Shown: positions 11,301 to 23,300 of the stretch, piece by piece
Position numbering within the stretch: the first letter of the stretch is position 1
Layout of the letters: every line of letters begins with the position of its first letter
Source of the DNA: Strongylocentrotus purpuratus
Taxonomy: Eukaryota; Echinodermata; Echinoidea; Camarodonta; Strongylocentrotidae
NCBI RefSeq assembly: GCF_000002235.5
Contig: NW_022145594.1
Coordinates: 22,003,890-22,067,889, forward strand
DNA: 64,000 nucleotides
Direction of reading: 5' to 3'
Made by a program: the position numbers and the translations under genes
Notes under the pieces: model-generated
Told to the model about the DNA's origin: nothing
What the model saw: only the letters and a program-made list of their open reading frames with translations
Database searches by the model: none

Positions 11301-14300
11301 GGGAGTTAGACGATTTACAAAAGTCATGTATATAAAGAATAAAGAGTAGCGGGCCTAGCAGACTACCTTGTGGGACACCACAACTAATATTGCATAATTC
11401 AGATGCATGATCGTACACATTGCCTTTTGTTAGAGAGGCAACTCCTGAACCACTCCAAGGCCTTTCCACGTACACCATAGTGAGATAGTTTGTAAAGTAA
11501 AATTTCGTGAATGATCGTGTCGAAGGCCTTGGAGAAGTCCAGGAATATACCTACAGTGTGTGACGATGTATCAATTGCGTGGGCAACCTTCTCAATAAAA
11601 GACATTAAAGCATGAACGATGCTGTGATTTTCTCTGAAACCAAATTGGAAGTTTGAAAATACATCATATTTTTTTCAAAAAAGACATCATCCGGATATAG
11701 ATTATTCTTTCCAAAACTTTAGAAAATGAAGATAATAAAGAAATCGGGCGGTAGTTACCCACATCCAGTTTATCACCCTTTTTAAATAACGGAATAATTT
11801 GGGCTATTTTCATAGAATTAGGAAATTTACCATATAAAAGTGATATATTAAAGATGTGAACCAATGCCGGGATCTGCAATAAAGGGAATAATTGATTTTA
11901 GTATGACATTATTAATTTCATCATACCCTGAAATTTCCTCATCTTTCAGACTAGAAACAATATTCATAATTTCTTCCCTATTAGTTGGAACACAGAAAAT
12001 AGAATTTGGATTGTGAGGGCCTAAAAACTCCACAAAATGTGTGTTTGAAGGCGGAATGTTTTTAACGAGATTATCACCTATTAAAGAAAAATAAGTATTA
12101 CAAAAATTAACTATATCTTTTGGGTCTTCAACAATCTCATTATCAAATTTGATCTTCTTTACCTCATATTTATTATTAACTTGGTTCATTGCTTGTTTGA
12201 TTACCTTCCAAATGTTTTGCATATCATATTTAAAAAGTTTCAAACGATTTACAAAGTAATTTTTCTTTTCTAATCGAATAATCCGAGTCAAAATGTTTTT
12301 ATAGGATGTATATTTTCTCCTTGATTGCTCAGTGCCTTTTATTTTATATTTAAAATAAAGGTTATTCTTCCGATTTATTGATCGCAATATAGACTTAGAA
12401 ATCCAAGGGAGTTTGGGCGTTTTCTCATAACCATGTTTGCTTCGGCATGTTAGTATATAATTGGTTGTTTAATATACTAGAGAACATTTCATAAGAACAG
12501 TTAATTTCATTTTCGGAATAAACACTATACCAATCAGTGTTTTCGAGATTAGGGCCAAGGCGAGCTAAATTCTATACAGTTATTTTACGTCTACTTGGGT
12601 AAGGACCATTGTTGTTAAATGGCTTTGAAACCGTGTAGTGAGTCACAATGGGGTAATGGTCAGATATGTCCGAAACAATAATGTAAGAATCAAAATGTGG
12701 AGTAACATTAGAAAAAATATTATCAATTAAAGTAGCAGATGTATTTGCAACACGAGTTGGCTTGGAAATAAGTGGTAAGAAAGAAGCAGACAAAATTGTT
12801 TCGAGAAATTCTTGAGAAACATTGCTATGTAAGTGCTTTAACAGGTCTATATTAAAGTCGCCCATCAAAAAACAATCTTTATTGTTGAAGTTGGCGTTTT
12901 GTAATGTGTCAGATAAATACAATAACAATTCGTGTGCATTCGAACTCGGGGGTCGATATATCACGCCGACTATTATGTTCTTATTACCGGGAATCACGAT
13001 TTCAATAAAAAGGGATTCTATAATATTATTGCATGTTGAGAGATTATCTAGAACGGTATAATTCAGTTTTTTAAGGATATATAAAGCAACGCTCTTGACA
13101 TGACCATAGATATTTCAACCATTTTAAGGTTACTCTGCAAAAGTACCATTTGAAGGTACTGTTAGGGAGAAAAAGTACTACTATTTGGGCGTAATATTTG
13201 GGAAATGAAAAATAAGCGAGCGTAAGGGATTTCAAATGGATCCAGCGTGCATATTCAGCGCTGTCACGGCGCTCACGCCATGCAATAGCAAAAGCGTTGT
13301 TGTGGTTTGATCGTCTGCAAAGATGGCGGCCTCCTCTGACCGGAGATTTAATAACGTCGAAGAAGAAGATCTGAATAATGTTATCTTTTGTATGGCAGCG
13401 ACAACACAAAGAAGCAAATTAAGTATGGAATGTCAATATTTGGCGAATATTGCAAAAAGGTGGAGGCGTGTTTCGATTATATTGAATCTGAGGGGCTTGA
13501 ATTCATTGGAAAACCTGATTTGTTATGTAGGATATGAAACCAATATACCCTGCCTTCTTTTCGAGGTATTAGTTACAAATATAGGCGTCGGTGACTTCAA
13601 TAGTATTATTGTAGTTACTTCTTGCCCATAGTTTTGTCAAAAACCTCTCATGACAGTGTCCATTTGTCTATTAGATAGCCTTGATTTCACCTTGTTATGT
13701 AAAATGAAGGGTATTTGTGATAGAGGTTCCTTTGTTTTCTCAAGACAATGCAAAAAATAGGTAATGATTGAAAACCTCATGCTCTAGTGTGAATGATAAG
13801 ACTTCCATATATATTTAATACGTTTTCTTCAGTTTTCTTGTTGGGGATCGTCTTCTTTTTTTTATTGAAAAGATTTTTCGAAAAAACTTCATTTTGTTTC
13901 AAGTTCTTGTTTTATAAATGCTTATAATTCCTGTCATAAGCTTAGTTCGAGTTATGTTGATGCGTTAAATAACGAGGGGTAGAATTGAAAAGGTCAATTT
14001 TAATATTTGAATCCAAATGACCTGTTGTGGCCCCTCCCAAAAAGTAATAATAATGATTGCAACAAGAATGTGTCTGCTCATTATATCAACTTACTCTAAA
14101 TTCCGCACATCTGTTTGGTCCAGATTGTCAGGGTTGGAACATGTGTCCGGCAAACCTAAATCATGAGGATATAGAAGAGGAGTAATGTCAATAAACTATT
14201 CTCTAAATGTCAATACATCGCAATAAAAATTACTTCCGAAGAAACAACCCCTAAAGATATTTCAATAACATGTTCCCTCATCTATATTGAAATGTGCGAA

Positions 14301-17300
14301 ATTGATTATTGATTATTGATTATATTGATTATTGATACGTAATCCAAACATGAATGAACATGGCCTACAAAACGGTATCGAATTCGCCTGGAGAGACGAA
14401 TCATTCTTGACACTTTTTTTAATAATTTTTTTTTAGAACGGCTATGGTAGTGAACGGCATTTCTCGAAAATAGCACCATCAAATCGAAGCATCACGTAAT
14501 AATACTATTGGAAATACAAGACTGCACTCGTGGTAAGCTTGTTTCTTTTTTTCTTCAAAAGCTTGGATCGACAACCCCCCCCCCCCCCCCCCACCACCAA
14601 CCCCCTCACCCAGGCAAGTTAATGTACACGTATTTATAATGAAAGTGAGCACTGCAAACAAAAAACATCGCTTTTTGTTCTTCATATGTTGGATAGGACA
14701 GACAGTGCCATCGATTTATAGTAGCTTTCCATGTAGTTATTAAGTGACCGAAGGGCCACGTAGTGTACACTATGCAAATGCCTAACCTGCTTTAGATTTC
14801 GGAAAGGAAGCTATTGGTCCAGATTTTTCTTCTTCCTCTTTCATCTTCTTCTGTTCCTCTGATCGTCTTTGGCTTTCCAGTTGAATTTTTCTTCTCAGGT
14901 TCAATATTTCACGCTTCTGTTGCTGTATACGTTGGTTTTTAACCTTTACTTCCGTTTGTACCTTCTTTATTCTTTTCTCTAAAATAGTGTATTTTTCTTT
15001 CAACGTCGTTTCAATCTGATTTCTTTTGTCTCGTTCATCTTTTAGCTGACTTTGTAGACTCGCATTTGTATCGACAAGGCTATCACAAACTGTTGTAGAC
15101 TGTTGTAGCTTCCCTTGCATCTCACTAATCTGGCGTTGATGCCACTTATTTTCCCATCCTCGCTGTTTGTTTGTATCTGTGATGTTCTGCCTTGCTTTAT
15201 TGCATTCTAAAAGTGATATCAAAACAGATGTTGTAATAAATATGTTGTTACAGATTTGGGTACTTTAAGTAAACCATACTGGTCTCTAAGCATTTACATA
15301 CTTACTACAACAACGGTCGTTATGAACATTGCTAGATACAGGAATATTATGTAAATGAATTTGGTTTTAGCGTTACGCAAAACATTGTTTTTAATTCTGA
15401 AAAGGCTGCCTGGCTGTAAGAAGGTCAAAATACGCTTGGGTAGAGCTATTTCCGTTCTGAACTACTGTACCATTACAAAAATAATTGTTTGTTTTAAACG
15501 ACTTGCACGGTCGCTACTCTACCTCGAAAAATAAACGTTAATTAGTAACACAAAATATAGAAATAATTTTTAACGCTGAACTTTAAAGCTGTGATAAAAC
15601 CTGCTCTCGAAAATAACGTATCCAAACTACGAAACGTAGATTTTTTTTGGTTATCTCGACCACGTAATGTAAGATACAACTCTTAATCTAAAGTAGGACA
15701 AAATGGGGAAATCAATCGCGCTTCCCAGAGTTCTCGACTGAAATTCAACGCCGTCCGGGCGCGTAATTTTTTTCCCACTTGAGCTCCGGATCCCCAGTAT
15801 GAACTAATTTGCATACAGCCAATTAGAGCTCATCTTGTCAATAACAAGCTTTATGCGTGCTAAAGATGCGAAATTCAAAACGGTGCGTAATTGCTAGAGT
15901 AATTGTAACTTAGTGCTAAGTAACAGTTTTTCACAGCAATTTGATAAGCTGATATTTGTAGATCTGTAATAAATTTGCTAAAGGTAGAGATGCTAGAGCA
16001 GAAATGAATCATTTACAAGCCTATGCCAATGCACGCACACCATGCATGCTGAAATAGGCAATGCGCTGTGTGTACGTGTGTGAAGCCCAGAGCTTTGCAC
16101 CGTTTCGAATTTCGCATCTTTAGCACGCATAAAGCTTGTTATTGACAAGATGAGCTCTGATTGGCTGTATGCAAATGAGTTCATACTGGGGTTCAGAGCT
16201 CAAGTGGGGAAAAAAATTCAGCCGCCCGGGCACCGACCTAACCGACCGTTCGCCGTCGAGCGATTTAGGTCAAAAATCTTTTTTTTTAAATAACTCCGCG
16301 CTAAAATTTCAGCGGCGACCGAGCGATGCCCTAAAAACAAGCGGTGCCTGAGCCGCCGCCGCTCGGTGTCCGGACGAAATTTGCTGAAAACTCGCCGCCC
16401 GGCTAAAGCTTTACATCAACCATTCCTTATGGTGCAGGGGTGATATTTATGACATAGTAGAGAGCTAAACAAAAAAAATCAGCAATCATGAAAACTTAAA
16501 CTATTTGTAATGGAAGGCGATTGCAATGCAACTTTGTGGCCCTAACTAAAATTCTGAAAAAAACATAGCTATATAGATTTTTTTTTCTCATGAAAAAGTA
16601 AAGCTTACATTTCTATTAATCAATCATTAATTTATATTCGATGATTATTAATTTGCGATATTGGGTTCTCACTGTTATAAATAAATTGCAGAACACTGTT
16701 TAGCCAATGCTACTGTGTTGTTATTATAGCCAAGCGATATGTACATTACCATACATAAATACTTACGCATAGATGACCTATTTCTGTTAATATTGCATGA
16801 AAAGCGTATACGAATGTAAGGGGCATATTTCCCCTCCCCCCACCCATAACATAAAGAAAAAACATGGGGGCTTCGGGCGCATTCAAATCGCGTTGAAATA
16901 TTGCTACAAACATGAGGAAGCTTGAAGGGCCTCGCAGACATTTATCGTAGTTTAATTTCTGAGCTAAAATTTGTCCCAAGTCCTTTCGTGACTGCCCCTC
17001 CAAAAGAAAAAGGAAAAAATAGAAAGAAAAACAAAATTGAAGGGAAAAAAGGAAGGATCCCGACACGCCTGCCTTCTTAAGCCATAAGTAGACGTGTATA
17101 TTTTTGAATCTGTTTCAGGTGCCACCTCCATCCCCAACCCCCTTCCCACCCTGGGACCTATACTTGTTAACTTCGTCTTAACTCCTTTGAAAAAAATATG
17201 ATTTTCGATCATGTATGAATGGTGGCTCACAAGGGACACGCAAAAGCAAACATTTGACTCATACCTTATACATTTTTTTTTCTTTTGTTATGTCAAAGAC

Positions 17301-20300
17301 GTGAAAATCACAACATTTCACGTATACCCAAGCAACAATTGTTTTGTCTTTTACGTCCAAGACGTGAAAATCAAACAAATTGACGTATACCTTTGTTTGG
17401 TAATTTTTTTATTTTTCTGTACTCAATGGCCCTGAAGGGACGCGCAGACGTGCAAATTGGCTGGAAAATCTGCGTCCAATATATACACGTCTGCGTCTTC
17501 CAAAAGGGAAACGCAGACGTGAATATATTTTACGTGAATTTTGTTTTCAGTAAGCTGAGCACCAGGAAGATAAGTGTATCTGGGTTTGTCCTACTATGTT
17601 TTTAATCAGCTTTATCTCGACATTAATTGTATATGGACTAAACTTGACATAAAGTAGAAGGCTACATTACGCTTTGACATTTCTTAACATATTTTGCCTG
17701 TACCAGGCAATTACTTCTTTTTGTGCATTAGTGTTGCCACCCCCCCCCCTCTCCTATCACACATATTTTTACTCTCTCTCACTCTATCTATTTCTTTCTC
17801 ATAATGTCTCACCACTCTCTCTCTCCCGTTCTCTCGAACTCTTTCTCCCTCCCAATCTGTCTCTCTCCTCTTTCTATCCCAATCTGTCTCCCCCTTTCTC
17901 TTTCTCTTATTTCTCTCTCCCCTCTCTCTTTCTCCTCTTTCTCGTTTCTCTCTCCCAAGCTGTCTCTCTCTCCTTTCCTCCCTCCCTTCCCTTTCTCTCT
18001 GTACTACGTGTATTCGACATTTCTCGGCATTTACCATTATAAATCCATTTTACAAGCATGCAAGTCATGACACAGTGGAAAAATCATTATTTCTATTTCC
18101 TTTCACGAAATGTAAAGAATTGTTTTATAATTTATTAATATTAACTTTCTTTAATTGCTACTGAAATCAATCCCAAGTTGACTTATGAAATTTCATACAT
18201 GTAGTTAAATATTTATAAAATGTTTATCATAAAGATTATGGTGTTTATTATTACAAATCAACATATAACATATGTTTCTTTAAATAAAAAATACCAGGTA
18301 CATAGTGTACAACACATGATCTTTAGTTAAGTTACATTCAATTAATTGGTTTGAATAAAAACAGAAAATAAAACGTATCAAAAAAGTTTTGAGGAAAATC
18401 AGAAAACCACCTTAAAAAGTTATGAATTTGTAATGGCATGAACCTGGGGAGCACAATGAACATAACTTGTCGAATTAGCAACTCGGTTATGAGCATGTGA
18501 CGTCATTGGTTCATAACTAACCATTTCTTTTGTATATATTTATACTATAAAGTGAAAAGAAAAAATAATATTGATTCTTTGACTGTTTACACAATTCCAT
18601 ACATCATTTGGGATTCAAAAATCCCCCAAAACAACAAAAAGTGCAAGTAGTTCATCTCACTTAAGACCTCTTAACAGTTACTATAAACAAATGTTGAATA
18701 TCACATGAAATATGTGGTTGTCCTTTTGCAAACACTAGTAGAGATCTAAACAGTAATATCGCTGTACATCATAATTCCAGTACATGCATACAGGTAAATT
18801 GTCAGCATAATTGGAAGAATTGGAAAACTAAACAAAACAGTTGCATTAACATATAATAGTTCTACTTTCAGGTTTTCATACAGGTGGGAAAAGGAACATC
18901 ACAACACAAATAATTCCTTAGCTTAATAACTTTTTTTTGGTGTCAGAAATGGAATAAAATACAATTTTGTTTCTCTCACAATGAGTAGACAATATCTTGC
19001 ATTTAGATTTCATACAAACCAATACATATGTAAAAAAAAAATGTATTGTAAAATGTACCAGCCATGATGAGTGGTGGAGTTGGTGGTGGATCACTGCTCT
19101 ACCGACTGAGCTATCGCGCCTGCTATTGTTGATGTGCTAAGAAGCCTAGACATGTCTTCACTGCTTCTAGGCTTTGGAGGCTTGCGTTTCTTAAAGGGAC
19201 TTTAAAATTGTAAAGATGAGAGAAATTGGTGCTAAGGTAGTGACTTCAATGATAGATGTACAATTAAAGATAATCTGAAAGTTTGAGTGAAAACGGACCA
19301 TTATTAATGATAACAATTGGGGAAAACTGATCTGTTCGATACGTTCATTCTCCCAACTGTACACCATTCCAGGCATTTAGGTGTTGGAAGCTTTTTTAAA
19401 GCCTCTCTTTTGTCTTATTTTCATGGAAAAAAGGTTGGGAAAATTCGAAAATTGTGGGGAGAATTTACTGTCAATCACTGTTAGAGGCTTTCTTAGAAAA
19501 CCATTAATATATTTGTGGTTTGAGAATCGTTTAGGATTGTGTGCATGTTAGTGGGCTAGTACAGTAGAAGGAAGATGATAAGTAACATTTCATACACAAA
19601 TTATTCATTTTTGTAATCAACCTTCAACGATGTTACCGAGTCACTTTAACAGTCTTTAACCCTATCTAGCCCATATTATTTTGAAACTACATAACCCGGG
19701 GGGGCTTCTAAGCCCTCCTCCCCCCTCCCCCCATGATCTCGGCCGATCGCCGCGAAAATTTGCATGCATGTCAAGTGGACTGTATAGATTACTATGGTAC
19801 TTTAAAGCAAGTTTGAAAAATTCACAAATTTGCATATTTATGGTAATTTATGCAAAAAGGGTATTAACATTCATATTTTTACCCATGAATCATATATTCT
19901 TCATATTTAAACATTAGTTTTCACTACATATATTCTTTAGACCATTTGGGATAATAATACAAACTAGAATCCAATTATTCTGAATCCCAAAATAAACACC
20001 TAAACTATGAACAAGACCAAAGAACCAATGTTTTATCTCTTTTTTGGAAGAATTAGGTTTCCCTTTGTTTTGAACACAAATCACGAAAATGACCGATTTG
20101 TGAGCTGATTTGCAAAAACAAAGGGTCACTTGACTTTGGAACTGAAGGTCCGATTTTCGAAAAAAAATTATTTCAAAAGATGTGCTACAATTGTAAGAAA
20201 AGGTCATAAAGTTTCAGCGCAAGATTCTTTGGAGTTAAAAATTATAGTGACAAATCTAGAGGGGGGGGGGGGCTTTAGTACCCCACCCGCCGGGGCTAGA

Positions 20301-23300
20301 TAGGGTTAAGGGACAAAGATGAAAATAGTTTGGAAAAAGAAATGGTTAATTCTCCACAAATTTTACTTATCATTGTCCTTAACATGAAACAGCCATTTTA
20401 TTTGCATATCTATAGTAAATCAAGTTATATTTTCATTTCAGAAATATTCTTAAATATAAACAAAGATGTTCATTTATATGCAAACGGACAACATAAACAT
20501 GCATACTACTTGACAGGAGTAAAGCGAATGATATTCATACAAGACATATTTCTGTATTTAATGTTTTGTTCCGTTCTCATGGATATGCCAATATACAGCA
20601 GAAACATTATGCCTTCAAATGTTGTCATATATTTATGAAAATGAAATTGCATTTTTTAAGTTGGTGTTAATGGTTTCTTTTGGAAAGGGATACATACTTT
20701 GGACCAAGTCAGTTTACATTCCCACAATATAGGTGTGAAAACTGCATTCAAGGTTTAAATGCGAACTCTTTTTAGTAACATTTTTCTATGAATCAAATCA
20801 CTCATCTGGTAATGAATTGAAGGTTGAATTGAACTTAAATTAATTAACTACTAGAACAATTAAATCATCTGTTGAGAGCCAGAAGGCAATTTACTCTGTG
20901 TAGGAATATATGAGTTAACGCCCTTTTGGCTATCACCATGCGATATTTTCTTAAATAAAGAAAATATTCAAATAATCTATCAAATTAACAAATGTCCTCT
21001 TTAATCATTACCACAAGAGAATTTAGCATTGGTGTTTACCTTCTCCAGATGATCAGAGAAGAGGAAAATGGTTGGAATAGCACCTCGGCGAAGTATAGTT
21101 GTCTGGCCAATGCGGTTAAAACACTCTGCTTCACAGTGGTCCGAGCACAGGGTGGACTACTGGCTCGATGTCCACTTGTCCCTCCTCATCTTGACAAGCC
21201 ATTATTTCAAAAGGGCTGAACCAGCTTTGGGAAACTTTGGAATTAAAAGAAAACAAGATAATGGAGGATAAGTGGGATGCTGAGAACAAGGCTTCATTGC
21301 ATTTGCCTTTTATATTGCCTTTGCCTTTGTCCTATAGCATGGGGGACGTGTGTCCAGACAATGATAACAAAAATTAACTGGTCAATTGTTGCTGTTTGAT
21401 TTTTACCAACAAATATAAACACCCCATCAAGCATTTTTTCAATGAACCTGTCCAGATCAATTTCACAAAGCAAAGCATTTCAAAGGCAAAACCCAAAGCA
21501 ACACGTCACTAATATCATGACATGTATTGTATGCAAGGTTATTTGCAGCATGCAGATAATCGATGTCCAAACATATGGCAAAGATCTGGGGCCGTATTCT
21601 TCAAACTGTTATTTTCTATGTTAGTGAAAGGTAGATCTATATCAATTGTCAAAAGAAATTGAAATTGCGTGTAATAATATAAATATAAATTAGATCTATA
21701 TATATAAATATCTCTCTTTAAAAAATAAAAGTATACAAATACAACTGAGCTATGCGAAAACATTTGACTTTATTGTTATTTAGAGGCTGTTCACACCGGC
21801 AGAGATAGCGCGCGCTAGACCGCGCTATCTCTGCGGTTTGGAAGGTACAACGTCGTTTCGGTCCGCCCAACAGCGAGCCACGGCGAGCCAAAATGGCGTG
21901 CCACTGGAGCACCTCTTGGGGGTGGTCCACGAGAGAGAGCGCGGTCTAGCGCGCGCTAGAAAAAAGGGGGTGCTACGATAGACCGCGCTATCTCAATGCG
22001 GTGTGAACAGCCTCTTAGATTCGTTATCACCGAATTAGTAGACCCTAACTGAATACATGTTTCACTTTCAGGCTTCACCAACTTACTTTACAACATTAAT
22101 ATAAAGACAACAAACTATCACTGTAAATGTCAGTGTCAAAGTCAAACATTGTTTTTTAGTAGGCTCTAGAAGTAGCACTAAAATGACTAAATATTTATGT
22201 GTTTGCCGAGACCGGAAGCTTCAGTCTGTGATATCGACGGTTGTTCCGCTGATATTACATCTGGCTCCTCCGACCGCCTCTATGTTGACAAATGTCATTT
22301 TGTTATCAAAGAATGACCCATACCAGACGGTCATTTCTGTCTAGTGTTTGCCTATCTTTTCTTCTTTACACACCCTACCAAGTACAAGCACATATCCCCA
22401 CTTGATTGGATTCAGTTTATTACTTTGAGTTATGACGTATGTTTTGTGAACTATGGCTTTCCCCTTCCCCAGGTCAGCCAAGTTAAACATTTTCACGCAC
22501 ATAAAAAACAAGCAGAAGCGACTACTCGACTACAAATGCCGCGACGATTAGATTATCCTACGAAACCCGTCTTTAAACGCTAATTTTCGAAATATCTAAA
22601 CGAAATGATCACTTACTTGTGAAATGTTTCCAAGGAGCCTTTCAAAAGTCGATTTGTGCATTTGATGGCTGCACAAGAAGGCATTTTGTTGTTACTTAGA
22701 AAGTCAATACATCACACCAAATCCGCGGCGCAGGGAATGTTATGCACTGCATCCACTGCACTACGGCACAGACTTTGTAGGTGCTTAATTTACTGGAAAA
22801 AATGCACGTAAAATAGTCACGTCAGCGTGTTCCTTCAGGGCCATTGAGTAAAGAAAAATGAAAAAATTACTAAACAATTCAAAGTATACGTCAATTTGTT
22901 TTGACTTTCACGTCTTGGACGTAACAGACAAAAAATAATTGTTGCATAGGTATACGTACAATTGTTGCGTTTACGTGTCCCTTAGGAGCAACAATATGTA
23001 TGTGATAATGTATCCAGATGGTGTTTATGATCCCCTCGTTAATATCCACGTTAATTTCTTATTTTTTGAATTTATTAAGACAATGTTTCATGAGTGTGAT
23101 TGTTCAAACGTTTACCTGTTTTGAGAAGGTACATTTCTTCAGCATGCTTCAGCTTGTCATTCAACATAACCTGCTTCTGCTCAAGATGCACCATCTTATT
23201 CGCTGTATCAGGACCAACTTGACCTAATGTAACGCGTATTTTCATGGTGTCAAGCTCATATTTTGCATCCGCAATCTCGTTTTCTATACGATTCGTTTCG

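Larger units (their letters stand above)
9849..13110 (-). mobile_element. CR1/Jockey-group LINE, 5'-truncated, inactive
   Basis: Minus-strand LINE with apurinic-type endonuclease at the 5' end, RT, and a 3' UTR ending in ATGAAATGAAAT-type pentamer repeats (9849-9868). The endonuclease starts inside the domain near 13110, so the copy is 5'-truncated. Coding sequence is broken into at least five frames. It is inserted in intron 5 in the same orientation as the GTPase gene. Confidence 0.82.

Noticed and set aside
17674..18070. Long Leu/Ser-rich and Arg/Glu-rich frames
   Set aside because: Products of the (CT)n tract; also at 1633-1983 and 61624-62036.
19091..19122. tRNA gene on the minus strand
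   Set aside because: Only the 5' tRNA half and A box exist; no anticodon arm, T arm or B box.
22473..22583. Plus-strand terminal exon after a CCCCTTCCCCAG tract
   Set aside because: Good pyrimidine tract, but no partner exon, no recognisable homology and only about 36 codons.
22617..22668. Use of this segment as an extra exon of the GTPase gene (acceptor TTCTTGTGCAG, donor GTAAGT)
   Set aside because: It would leave phase 2 before exon 5, which needs phase 1, and the upstream ATG reveals a THAP start instead.
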